A DNA stretch of 64,000 nucleotides, taken from contig NZ_CP134196.1 of assembly GCF_031585635.1 (NCBI RefSeq), positions 2,604,001 to 2,668,000 on the forward strand. The letters run 5' to 3'. The notes beneath the pieces were generated by a model. It searched no databases and was not told the origin of the DNA. It saw nothing but the letters and a program-made list of their open reading frames with translations. This DNA comes from Paraburkholderia sp. FT54. Its GTDB lineage: Bacteria > Pseudomonadota > Gammaproteobacteria > Burkholderiales > Burkholderiaceae. Positions 17,302 to 25,334 of this stretch are shown here, one piece after another (within the stretch, counting starts at the first letter, position 1; every line of letters starts with the position of its first letter). The position numbers and the translations under genes are program-made.

Positions 17302-18960
17302 ATGGAGCAACGCGTCCTTATCCTGGCGCCGTTTGGCCGCGACGCCGATGTGATTGCCGAAGTGCTGCATAAAGATAAGCGCGTCTGCGTGGCTTGCCGG
17401 GATGCCGACGCGCTCACCGCGGCACTGGACGCCGGTGCAGGCAGCGCACTGATCGCCGAGGAAGCACTCGCCGGCAACAACGCGGTCCGGTTGTTCACCT
17501 GGCTCGAACAACAGCCGGCGTGGTCCGACTTTCCGTTCATTCTGCTCGCCGCTTCACGCCTCGGACATCGCTCCGAGCGCGGACTGGAAGTGCTCGAACG
17601 GCTCGGCAACGTGGTCGTGCTCGAACGTCCGTTGAATTCGGAAACGCTGCGGCGCGCGGTGGCGTCGTCGCTGCGGGCGCGCGCACGGCAGTATGAGTCA
17701 CGCCGCCATCTGGCCGAGCGGATCGAAGCACAAGAGGCGCTGGTGCAGTTGAACGATTCGCTGGAAAGCCGCATCGCCGAACGCACGCACGAACTCGCCT
17801 CCGCCAACAACCGGCTGATGATGGAAATTCACGAGCGCGCCAAAGTACAGGCCGTGCTGGTCCAGTCGCAGAAGATGGAAGCGCTCGGGCAACTCACCGG
17901 TGGTATCGCGCACGACTTCAACAATCTGCTGAACGTCATCATGGTCAACGCGGAGCTGATCGCGCGCGTGAGTAGCGACGAGCGCATGCGCGGCATGGCC
18001 GCCACCGTCAAACGCGCGACCGAACGCGGCGCGAAACTGACGGGACAGTTGCTCACTTTCTCGCGCAACAGCAACCTCGATCTGAAAGCGGTGGACGTGG
18101 TGGCGTTGCTGCAAGGCATGCGCGACATCATCACGGTGTCGCTCGGTTCGAGCATCCGTTATACCAACGAGTTCGACGGCGAAGAGATGTGGACCCAGGC
18201 CGACGCCAACCAGCTCGAACTGGCCGTTCTCAATCTCGCCATCAACGCGCGCGATGCCATGCCGGGCGGCGGCCAGCTCGGCATTCGCGTGAAGGAGCGC
18301 GAGGCGCCCGATCAGACGCTCGCGGACGGCCGCTACGTGGTGGTCGAAGTCGCCGATACCGGCTCGGGCGTGCCGCCGGATGTGGTGCCGCGCGTGTTCG
18401 ATCCGTTCTTCACCACCAAGCCGATCGGCAAGGGAACGGGGCTCGGCTTGAGCCAGGTCTACGGGATTGCGAGGCAGGCCGGCGGCACCGCGCGTTTGTT
18501 CAGCGAGGAAGGCGTGGGCACCACCGTGGAGATCTGGCTGCCGTTGCGCGAGCGCGTGGCGCCGCAGACCGAAGCGGCGTTCGATGCCGAAGCGAACGTG
18601 GTCGGCGAAAAGCGGGTCCTGGTGGTCGAAGACGACAGCGAGGTGCGCGCCATGCTGGTCGAGTCGCTGAGGATGCTCGGCTACACCGTGACCGAAGCCG
18701 CCGATGGACGCGCGGGCCTGAACCGTTTGCAGATCGACAATCCGGACCTGCTGATGGTGGACTTCGCGATGCCCGGCATGAACGGTATCGACGTGATCGC
18801 CGAGGCGCGCAAGATGCGCGAGGACTTGCCGGTGATCCTCGCAACGGGATACGCGGACGTGGACATTTCCGGGCTGGCGGTGAAGCGCTGCACGATTTTG
18901 CGCAAGCCGTTTCAGCTCGATGATCTGGCGCGCACGGTAAGGCTCGGGCTCGCGGCTTGA
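17302..18960 (+). CDS. Hybrid histidine kinase with receiver-like N-domain and C-terminal receiver
   Basis: A protein of 552 residues, no membrane helices. Residues 1-125 look like a receiver domain (VLILAPFGRDADVIAEVL, SALIAEEAL, FPFILLAAS, VVLERP) but the phospho-accepting Asp is replaced and the usual KP is RP. A coiled coil (about 130-190) leads to HisKA with GGIAHDFNNLLNVI, phospho-acceptor His204, then an HATPase domain (NLAINARDAMPGGG, DTGSGVPPDV, GTGLGLSQVYG). The C-terminal receiver (VLVVEDDSEVRAML) has its acceptor Asp487 in LLMVDFAMPG. It is cytoplasmic and coupled to the KaiC-like gene 3 bp upstream, which is its likely input or partner. Confidence 0.93.
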   Translation: MEQRVLILAPFGRDADVIAEVLHKDKRVCVACRDADALTAALDAGAGSALIAEEALAGNNAVRLFTWLEQQPAWSDFPFILLAASRLGHRSERGLEVLERLGNVVVLERPLNSETLRRAVASSLRARARQYESRRHLAERIEAQEALVQLNDSLESRIAERTHELASANNRLMMEIHERAKVQAVLVQSQKMEALGQLTGGIAHDFNNLLNVIMVNAELIARVSSDERMRGMAATVKRATERGAKLTGQLLTFSRNSNLDLKAVDVVALLQGMRDIITVSLGSSIRYTNEFDGEEMWTQADANQLELAVLNLAINARDAMPGGGQLGIRVKEREAPDQTLADGRYVVVEVADTGSGVPPDVVPRVFDPFFTTKPIGKGTGLGLSQVYGIARQAGGTARLFSEEGVGTTVEIWLPLRERVAPQTEAAFDAEANVVGEKRVLVVEDDSEVRAMLVESLRMLGYTVTEAADGRAGLNRLQIDNPDLLMVDFAMPGMNGIDVIAEARKMREDLPVILATGYADVDISGLAVKRCTILRKPFQLDDLARTVRLGLAA

Positions 18961-19033
18961 GCGACGTTTGAGTCGCGGCTCTCGACGCATTTCAACGCAC
19001 GCGGTCAAATCCCGCCGTCACAAAAAATTCCAA

Positions 19034-19053
19034 TTCAATAGTTTGCTATCGAA
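19034..19053. promoter_or_regulatory. Candidate MarR operator (palindrome)
   Basis: TTCAATAGTTTGCTATCGAA is a palindrome of the form TTCnATAG-N4-CTATnGAA and lies 25 bases before the MarR ATG. MarR proteins commonly bind such sites in their own promoter, so autoregulation of the downstream efflux operon is likely. Confidence 0.6.
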
Positions 19054-19077
19054 TCTTTTGGAAATACAATACCGGCC

Positions 19078-19689
19078 ATGTCGAATCTCGATACCTTGCG
19101 CCGGACAGTCAGCAGCACATTGGTCGTCGCAGCCCGAAAATGGCGGCGCACGACCCATGGCGTGCTGGCGGCCTTCAATGTCTCCGAGGCGTGCGCCACG
19201 CCGCTCCTGACCGCCAGCCGGCTCGGCGCGGCGGTGCGCCAGGTCACGCTCGCCAATCACATCGGCATCGAAGGGCCCTCGCTCGTGCGGCTGCTCGATC
19301 AACTGTGCGCCGCGGGTCTGATGCGCCGCGACGAAGACCCCGAAGACCGGCGCGCGAACACGGTCGTGCTCACCGAAGAAGGCCGCGCCGTCACCGCGAA
19401 AATGGAAGAGGAATTAGTCACGTTGCGCGCGCAAGCGTTGAAAGGCGTCTCGCGCAGCGATCTCGAAGCGACCTTGCGCGTGCTGGCCGCATTCACGGCC
19501 GACGCCGGCGAACGCGCCGATCAGAACAGGGAGCCCAGCGGCGATCCGGACAATGACAGACGCGGCCAACGCGTCTCGCGCGAACGGGCGCAGGCCGCCA
19601 GCCAACCCCGCAAAGCGGCCAAGGCGAACAAGTCAAACAAAGGCAAAGCAGACACCGCCGCGCCGCACGGCGCCGGCGATCCGGCGTAA
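19078..19689 (+). CDS. MarR-family regulator of the efflux operon
   Basis: A protein of 203 residues. The first 145 form a MarR winged helix-turn-helix (SRLGAAVRQVTLANHIGIEGPSLVRLLDQL, then GLMRRDEDPEDRRANTVVLTEEG, the DxRxxxVxLT wing). The last 55 residues are a polar, Lys/Ala/Gln-rich low-complexity tail not usual in the family, probably disordered. The stop is 6 bp before the FUSC transporter, so it is the first gene of the efflux operon and probably its repressor, relieved by an aromatic or phenolic ligand. A palindrome at 19034-19053 is the likely operator. Confidence 0.9.
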   Translation: MSNLDTLRRTVSSTLVVAARKWRRTTHGVLAAFNVSEACATPLLTASRLGAAVRQVTLANHIGIEGPSLVRLLDQLCAAGLMRRDEDPEDRRANTVVLTEEGRAVTAKMEEELVTLRAQALKGVSRSDLEATLRVLAAFTADAGERADQNREPSGDPDNDRRGQRVSRERAQAASQPRKAAKANKSNKGKADTAAPHGAGDPA

Positions 19690-19695
19690 CGGTTT

Positions 19696-21798
19696 ATGGT
19701 CTACCCTTCCCTTCGCGACTGGCTGTTTTCCGTCAAGACGTTTGCCGCGGCGATGATCGCGCTCTACATCGGCCTCGCGCTCGAACTGCCGCGTCCCTAT
19801 TGGGCGATGGCGACCGTCTACATCGTGTCGAACCCGTTTGTCGGCGCGACCCGCTCCAAGGCGCTCTATCGCGCGCTCGGCACCATGCTCGGCGCCTCGG
19901 CGGCGGTGCTGCTCGTACCGCCCTTCGTCGAATCGCCGTATCTGTTCAGCGTGATCGTCGCGCTATGGACCGGCACGCTCCTGTATCTGGCGGTGTCCGA
20001 CCGCACCGCGCGCAGCTATGTGTTCCTGCTGGCCGGCTATACGATGCCGATCATCGCGCTGCCCTCGGTGAACAATCCCGGCGGCGTGTTCGATCTCGCC
20101 GTCAGCCGTACCGAGGAGATCACGCTTGGCATCGTCTGCGCGAGCATAGTCGGCAGTGCACTGTTTCCAAGCCGGCTTGCGCCCACCATTATCGAGCGCA
20201 CCGACGCGTGGTTTCGCGACGCCGCGTTCTATGCCACCGAAACGCTATCCGGGCGCATTGCCGGCTCGGCGATTTCAGGCGCCCGGCAGCGCATCGCGGC
20301 CACCATCAATGGTCTGGAATTGCTGCTGAGCCAGCTGGCCTACGATCACACGCGGCCCGACGTGCTGGCGCGCACGCATGAACTGCGCGGCCGCATGGAG
20401 TTGCTGCTGCCGATCATGTCGTCGCTCGCCGATCCGCTGATCGCGCTCTACAACAGCGGCCGCCAGACATGGCCCGAGGGTCTGGAAAAACTGCTCGCCG
20501 ATGTCATCAAATGGTTCGAGGAGCCGATGCCCACCGTGAGCGCGGGCTATCACCCCGACCCGACGGCCGACGCCTTGCGCGAGCGCATCGCGGCGATGCA
20601 GCCGCCGCCGTCCGCGCTCGCGAGCTGGGACGCCGCGCTGCTCTCGAACGCGCTGTGGCGGATGAAACAGGTGATCGACGTCTGGCAGGACTGCCGCTCG
20701 CTGCGCATCATCATCACGCGCGAAGAAGGCTCGTGGCGTCCGCGCTTCCGTCATTGGCGGCTGGGCGGCACCGAGCGCTTCTACGATCGCGGCATCATGC
20801 TGTTCTCGACCGGCTCGGCCGCGGCGGCCGTGATACTCGCATGCAGTTTGTGGATCGGCTCAGGCTGGAACGACGGTGCGAGCGCAGTCACGCTCGCAGC
20901 CGTGGCGTGCTGTTTCTTCGCCGCGCTCGACGAGCCCGCGCCGTTCGTGTTCCGCTTCTTCGTGGCAACCGCGATCAGCGTGGTGGCAGCGGGCGTCTAT
21001 CTGTTCGTGGTGCTGCCGCACGTACACGACTTTCCCATGCTGGTGATCATGTTCGCCGCGCCGTTCATTTTCGTCGGCACGCTGATCCCGCGCCCGCAGT
21101 TCAACCTGGCCACGGTGCTGGTCGCGGTGAACACGGCCACCTTCATCAGCATTCAGGACGCGTACGACGCCAATTTTCTGGTGTTCATGAACAGCAATCT
21201 GGCGGGCCTCGCCGGCTTGCTCTACGCGTATCTGTGGACACGTGTGACGCGGCCGTTCGGCGCCGAACTCGCGGCGGCGCGTCTGTTGCGTTCGAGCTGG
21301 GCCGACGTGGCGCTGACGGCGTCCACCCGGCCGATCCACGATCCGCGCAATCTCGCCGCGCGCATGCTCGACCGCCTGATGCAGCTGATCCCGCGCCTCG
21401 CCGCGACCGACGACTATCGCCATCCGTCGATCGAAAGCTTTCGCGATCTGCGCATCGCCTTCAACGCGCTCGATCTGCGCCGCCTGACCCACAAGCTGGG
21501 CGGCGAAGCGCCGGCCGCGATCGATCACGTGCTCGACGACGTGCGTCAGTACTATGAAAGCTGCGTCAATCGCCGCAAGCGCGAGCCGGTGCCCGACAGT
21601 CTGATGTTGTCGATCGACGCCGCGGTGGCGCGCGTGACCGCACAGGGGCTCGCCAACGCCGCCGCGCCGAGCGCGACCTCGCAAACGTCGGCGCGCCGGT
21701 TGCGCGAAGCGCTGCACGCGCTGGTCGGCTTGCGTCTCTCGCTGTTTCCGGCCACGCTCATGGCGCCGACGCCGCCCGCACCGGAGGCCGCTGCCTGA
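19696..21798 (+). CDS. FUSC-family (AaeB-like) efflux inner-membrane protein
   Basis: A protein of 700 residues with two blocks of membrane helices (about residues 10-165 and 360-530) separated by a soluble region, the usual design of FUSC/AaeB proteins. Its start (DWLFSVKTFAAAMIALYIGLALELPRPYWAMATVYIVSNPFVG, with the YWA.T.YIV pattern) and the second-half RFRHWRLGG stretch are typical. AaeB-type pumps export hydroxylated aromatic carboxylic acids together with an HlyD-type adaptor. Here the DUF1656 protein, adaptor and outer-membrane factor follow immediately, giving a complete tripartite pump. The substrate is inferred only from the family. Confidence 0.9.
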   Translation: MVYPSLRDWLFSVKTFAAAMIALYIGLALELPRPYWAMATVYIVSNPFVGATRSKALYRALGTMLGASAAVLLVPPFVESPYLFSVIVALWTGTLLYLAVSDRTARSYVFLLAGYTMPIIALPSVNNPGGVFDLAVSRTEEITLGIVCASIVGSALFPSRLAPTIIERTDAWFRDAAFYATETLSGRIAGSAISGARQRIAATINGLELLLSQLAYDHTRPDVLARTHELRGRMELLLPIMSSLADPLIALYNSGRQTWPEGLEKLLADVIKWFEEPMPTVSAGYHPDPTADALRERIAAMQPPPSALASWDAALLSNALWRMKQVIDVWQDCRSLRIIITREEGSWRPRFRHWRLGGTERFYDRGIMLFSTGSAAAAVILACSLWIGSGWNDGASAVTLAAVACCFFAALDEPAPFVFRFFVATAISVVAAGVYLFVVLPHVHDFPMLVIMFAAPFIFVGTLIPRPQFNLATVLVAVNTATFISIQDAYDANFLVFMNSNLAGLAGLLYAYLWTRVTRPFGAELAAARLLRSSWADVALTASTRPIHDPRNLAARMLDRLMQLIPRLAATDDYRHPSIESFRDLRIAFNALDLRRLTHKLGGEAPAAIDHVLDDVRQYYESCVNRRKREPVPDSLMLSIDAAVARVTAQGLANAAAPSATSQTSARRLREALHALVGLRLSLFPATLMAPTPPAPEAAA

Positions 21799-21853
21799 TG
21801 GACCCCGTCCCTCACCGTTCTCCAGTCCTCTCCACCCTTTTCCACTTCCCGCG

Positions 21854-22063
21854 ATGATCGGCGAAATCGATATCTTCGGCGTGTTCGTGCCGGCCGTGCT
21901 CGTGCTGATGTTGATCGCGTATCTGATCAACCTGGTCATTCGCACGGTGCTCGCGCGCGTCGGCTTCTACCGCTTCGTCTGGCATCGCTCCATCTTCGAT
22001 CTCGGCATCTATGTGCTGGTGCTGGGCCTTGTCGTTGTCGTTTCGCACAGACTAATAACGTGA
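21854..22063 (+). CDS. DUF1656 (AaeX-like) small membrane protein
   Basis: A protein of 69 residues with two membrane helices: VFVPAVLVLMLIAYLINLVI and FDLGIYVLVLGLVVVVSHRL. The opening MIGEIDIFGVFVP and the WHR turn are standard for DUF1656/AaeX. These proteins always sit between the FUSC pump and the HlyD adaptor, but their role is not established. Its TGA overlaps the GTG start of the next gene (GTGA), so the two are translationally coupled. Confidence 0.93.
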   Translation: MIGEIDIFGVFVPAVLVLMLIAYLINLVIRTVLARVGFYRFVWHRSIFDLGIYVLVLGLVVVVSHRLIT

Positions 22064-23064
22064 AAAAAACCTGGTTCTCCGTCGGTCAAATTCTGCTGAC
22101 CTTGATCGTCGTCGTCGCCGCGGCCCTCGTGCTGTGGAAACTGGTCGGCTACTACATGTTCGCGCCATGGACCCGCGACGGACATGTGCGCGCCGACGTG
22201 ATCCAGGTCGCGCCGGATATCTCGGGGCTGATCTCGTCGGTCGAGGTGGTGGACAACCAGCAGGTCAAGCAAGGCCAGGTGCTGTTCGTCATCGATCAGG
22301 CCCGCTATACGCTCGCGCTGCGCCAGGCGCAGGCCACCGCGCAACAACGCCGCGCCACGCTCGATCAGGCACGCCGCGAAGATGCGCGTAACCGCAAGCT
22401 CGGCAACCTGGTCGCCGCGGAGGTCTCGGAAGAAAGCCGCTCGCGCGTCGAGCAAGGTGAAGCCGCGCTCGCCGATGCGAACGTGGCCATCGACACCGCG
22501 AAGCTGAATCTGCAACGCGCCACGATCATGAGTCCGGTCGACGGTTATCTGAACGACCGCGCGCCGCGCGTCGGCGAATATGTCGCGGCGGGGCGAGCGG
22601 TGGTTTCGGTGGTCGACATGCATTCGTTCCGCGTTGATGGGTATTTCGAGGAAACCAAGCTGGGTGGCATCGACATCGGCCAGCCAGTCGATATCACGGT
22701 GATGGGCGAGCCGACCGTGTTGCGCGGACACGTGCAGAGCATCGTCGCGGCGATCGAGGATCGTGATCGCACGCAAGGCTCGAATCTGCTGCCGAACGTG
22801 AACCCGGCGTTCAGTTGGGTGCGGCTTGCGCAACGGATTCCGGTGCGTGTCGCGCTCGACGAAGTGCCTGCGGATTTCCGCATGATCGCGGGACGCACCG
22901 CGACCGTCTCGGTGCGCGATCTGGCGCCTGGCGCGAAGAAGCGTCCGGCTGCGGCGGCCTCGGGTGCGGTGGCGGCGTCGGCTACGTCTGCCACGTCCGC
23001 TGTTCCGTCTGGCTCGGGCGCACAACCGGCGTCGGCTGCGGCCATTTCGGGCGCCTCGCAATGA
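22060..23064 (+). CDS. HlyD-family membrane-fusion protein (AaeA-like)
   Basis: A protein of 334 residues starting at GTG 22060, inside the stop of the DUF1656 gene. It has one N-terminal membrane helix (ILLTLIVVVAAALVLWKLVGYY), then the periplasmic adaptor pattern: APWTRDGHVRADVIQVAPDISGLI, the biotinyl-lipoyl-like DNQQVKQGQVLFVID, a short coiled-coil hairpin, and RATIMSPVDGYLNDRAPRVGEYV. The last 35 residues are Ala/Ser-rich and low in complexity. It bridges the FUSC pump and the outer-membrane factor. Its stop overlaps the start of the next gene (ATGA). Confidence 0.94.
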   Translation: MKKTWFSVGQILLTLIVVVAAALVLWKLVGYYMFAPWTRDGHVRADVIQVAPDISGLISSVEVVDNQQVKQGQVLFVIDQARYTLALRQAQATAQQRRATLDQARREDARNRKLGNLVAAEVSEESRSRVEQGEAALADANVAIDTAKLNLQRATIMSPVDGYLNDRAPRVGEYVAAGRAVVSVVDMHSFRVDGYFEETKLGGIDIGQPVDITVMGEPTVLRGHVQSIVAAIEDRDRTQGSNLLPNVNPAFSWVRLAQRIPVRVALDEVPADFRMIAGRTATVSVRDLAPGAKKRPAAAASGAVAASATSATSAVPSGSGAQPASAAAISGASQ

Positions 23065-24584
23065 AGCTGTCGCGCGCCCTGCCCTTATTGCCGTTGCTGC
23101 CGCTGTTGCCGTTGGCGGTTGCGCTGAACGGCTGCATGAACGTCGGTCCGAACTACTCGCTGCCGCAACAGGCGATCGTCAACGCACCGCTCGCCAATGC
23201 GCCGATCGAAGGCGCCGACACGCCCCTGACGACGCGTCAGAACGTTCCGCCCGTGTGGTGGAAGCTATACGACGATCCGGTGCTGAACGGACTTGTCGAC
23301 GAAGCGCTGCAATCGAACACCGACTTGCGCGTCGCCGCGGCAAATCTCGCGCGCTCGCGTGAAGCGCTGGGCGTCGCGCAGGCACAAGGCGGATTTTCCG
23401 GCAAGAGTTCGGTGCTGATCGAACGCGCGCAGGAATCCGCCGAGCAATACCTGCTCACCGAGAAACTGCCGGTCTTCAATGAAGGCGACATCGGTATCAG
23501 CGTCTCGTATGAAATCGATCTGTTCGGCAAGCTGCGGCGCGGCGTGGAAGCGGCGCAAGCGGACACCGAGTCGGTGCAGGCCGCCGGCGAACTCGCGCGC
23601 ATCACCGTGGTGGCCGACGTGGTGCGCTCTTACGTCGAGCAATGTTCGGCCGCCGAGGAACTCAGGATCGCGCAACAGTCGCTGGCCTTGCAGAAACAGC
23701 GTGTGGACGTATCGCGCCGTCTGCGCGACGCAGGTCGCGGTAATCAGCCGGACGTGACGCGCGGGCAGACCCAGGTCGATACGTTGTCGGCGGATATTCC
23801 GCGCTATACGGCGCGCCGCAAGATCGCGCAGTACCGGCTCGCAGCGCTGCTCGCGCGCGCGCCGTCCGACCTGCCGCCGGCCGTGCTCGCTTGCGACAGG
23901 CTGCCGCAAATCCGTCAGCCGATTCCGGTCGGCGACGGCGCCGCGCTGCTCAAGCGCCGCCCGGATGTGCGCGAGGCCGAGCGGCAACTGGCGGCATCCA
24001 CGGCGCGTATCGGCGTCGCCACCGGGGCGCTGTATCCGACAGTGAGCATCGGTGCGTCGGCGGGTTTGACCGGCATTCTCGAAGACCTCGGCACGTCGCC
24101 CACGGCTCGCTGGGGCTTCGGTCCGCTGATCAGCTGGACCTTCCCCGCAAACGGCGCGCGCGGCCGTGTGCGTGAAGCGCAGGCGTCGAGCCAGGTGGCG
24201 TTGGCGAAATTTGACGGCGTCGTGCTGACCGCGCTGCGCGAAACGGAAACCAGTCTCGCGACCTATGCGTCGGATTACGCCCGCGCCGACGCGCTGCGTG
24301 CGGCGGTCAAGTCGGCGAGCGAGTCGGCGGATGAAACGCACCGGCTGTATCTCGCGGGGCGTGAGTCGTTCATTTCGGATCTGGATGCGACGCGCACGCT
24401 CACGTCGACCAAGTCGCAAGCGGCGGCGGCGGACGGCCAGGTGGCCATCGATCAGGTCAACCTGTTCCTCGCGCTGGGTGGCGGGTGGGAAGTTGATCCG
24501 CAGAACGCGACCGGCGGCGGCTCAAAGCCGACGGTTACGGTGCCGGTCAAGGCAACACCGACGGCTGCCGCGAAAGCGCCTTAA
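23061..24584 (+). CDS. Outer-membrane efflux lipoprotein (NodT/OprM family)
   Basis: A protein of 507 residues from ATG 23061. The signal ends in the lipobox LNGC, then MNVGPNYSLPQ, the standard start of NodT-type RND/FUSC outer-membrane factors. Two repeated OEP domains follow, with PPVWWKLYDDPVLNGLVDEAL at the start of the first, YEIDLFGKLRRGVEAAQ, and LLKRRPDVREAERQLAASTARIGVA at the start of the second. It forms the trimeric exit duct for the pump encoded by the preceding genes. The final 30 residues are a Thr/Pro/Ala-rich tail. It ends the operon; the 100 bases beyond are AT-rich. Confidence 0.94.
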   Translation: MKLSRALPLLPLLPLLPLAVALNGCMNVGPNYSLPQQAIVNAPLANAPIEGADTPLTTRQNVPPVWWKLYDDPVLNGLVDEALQSNTDLRVAAANLARSREALGVAQAQGGFSGKSSVLIERAQESAEQYLLTEKLPVFNEGDIGISVSYEIDLFGKLRRGVEAAQADTESVQAAGELARITVVADVVRSYVEQCSAAEELRIAQQSLALQKQRVDVSRRLRDAGRGNQPDVTRGQTQVDTLSADIPRYTARRKIAQYRLAALLARAPSDLPPAVLACDRLPQIRQPIPVGDGAALLKRRPDVREAERQLAASTARIGVATGALYPTVSIGASAGLTGILEDLGTSPTARWGFGPLISWTFPANGARGRVREAQASSQVALAKFDGVVLTALRETETSLATYASDYARADALRAAVKSASESADETHRLYLAGRESFISDLDATRTLTSTKSQAAAADGQVAIDQVNLFLALGGGWEVDPQNATGGGSKPTVTVPVKATPTAAAKAP

Positions 24585-24686
24585 GTCACTCAACTCCGAG
24601 ACCTTACGAATTATTTTTATTAGCTTTCTTTTGTCTTTCATTTAAGGTTAAATACATGTCACCAACCAATGATTACGGGGACATGT

Positions 24687-24779
24687 ATGTTGCAATTCAT
24701 GAAAAACGTCGCCACGCTCGGCGGCTGCATCGGCATTTTTACGGCGGTCGTCGCTGTGGTGGAACTGCTGGCAGGTTGA
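24687..24779 (+). CDS. Possible 30-residue hydrophobic peptide
   Basis: A short frame encodes 30 residues: a polar start (MLQFMKNVA) then one hydrophobic helix (GIFTAVVAVVELLAG). GGGG lies seven bases before the ATG and the DNA upstream is AT-rich, with possible promoter elements, which is unusual in this window. It lies between the efflux operon and the convergent iorA gene. I recognise no family. It could be a small membrane protein or a chance frame. Confidence 0.35.
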   Translation: MLQFMKNVATLGGCIGIFTAVVAVVELLAG

Positions 24780-24824
24780 GCACGCGCGGCTGGCTCTCCG
24801 TTAGCGCGCAACACGTCGGCGGCA

Positions 24825-25286
24825 TTACGCGGGGCGGCGCTTTGCCGCCGCCTGGTGAATGGCCGCCCGTACCCGTGGATACGTGCCGCAACGGCACACG
24901 ATGTGCGACATCGCCGTGTCGATGTCGGCGTCGGTGGGTTTGGGATTGTGCTTGAGCAACGCGCAGGCCGCCATCAGTTGCGCGCTCTGGCAATAGCCGC
25001 ACTGCACCACGTCGAGATCGATCCATGCGGCCTTCAATGCTTGTGCTTCGGGGCCCTGCAATCCTTCAATGGTCGTGATCTTCTGCGTGTGCAGGGTCGA
25101 CATGAGCGTCTGACACGCGAAGCACGGGTCGCCATCCACATGGATCGTGCACGCGCCGCAAATACCCACGCCGCAGCCGAACTTGGTGCCGGTCATGCCG
25201 AGTTCGCAACGCAGCACCCACAGAAGCGGCATATCCGGCTCGGCTTGCACCGCCACCGCCCGGCCGTTGATGTTCAGCGATCCCAT
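24825..25286 (-). CDS. iorA: [2Fe-2S] subunit of IorAB-type molybdenum hydroxylase
   Basis: A protein of 153 residues. The plant-type ferredoxin cluster motif is complete (CGVGICGACTIHVDG with a fourth Cys in PCFAC), and the C-terminal four-helix domain carries the second cluster (QCGYCQSAQ and VCRCGTY). This matches the small subunit of isoquinoline 1-oxidoreductase and related aldehyde or N-heterocycle dehydrogenases. It follows the molybdopterin subunit gene by 48 bp. Its usual role is to take electrons from the molybdenum site and pass them to a cytochrome or other acceptor; no such acceptor gene lies next to it. Confidence 0.93.
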   Translation of the reverse strand: MGSLNINGRAVAVQAEPDMPLLWVLRCELGMTGTKFGCGVGICGACTIHVDGDPCFACQTLMSTLHTQKITTIEGLQGPEAQALKAAWIDLDVVQCGYCQSAQLMAACALLKHNPKPTDADIDTAMSHIVCRCGTYPRVRAAIHQAAAKRRPA

Positions 25287-25334
25287 CAGCTGTCTCCTTC
25301 GTCCTGAGTCCCTGAGTTTTTAATTCGGTGTGCT

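Noticed and set aside
16174..17511. 445-codon minus-strand frame across the KaiC-like gene
   Set aside because: Shadow frame rich in Arg, His and Ala; the plus strand encodes two intact RecA domains.
17698..19008. 436-codon minus-strand frame opposite the histidine kinase
   Set aside because: Shadow; the plus strand carries HisKA, HATPase and receiver motifs in order.
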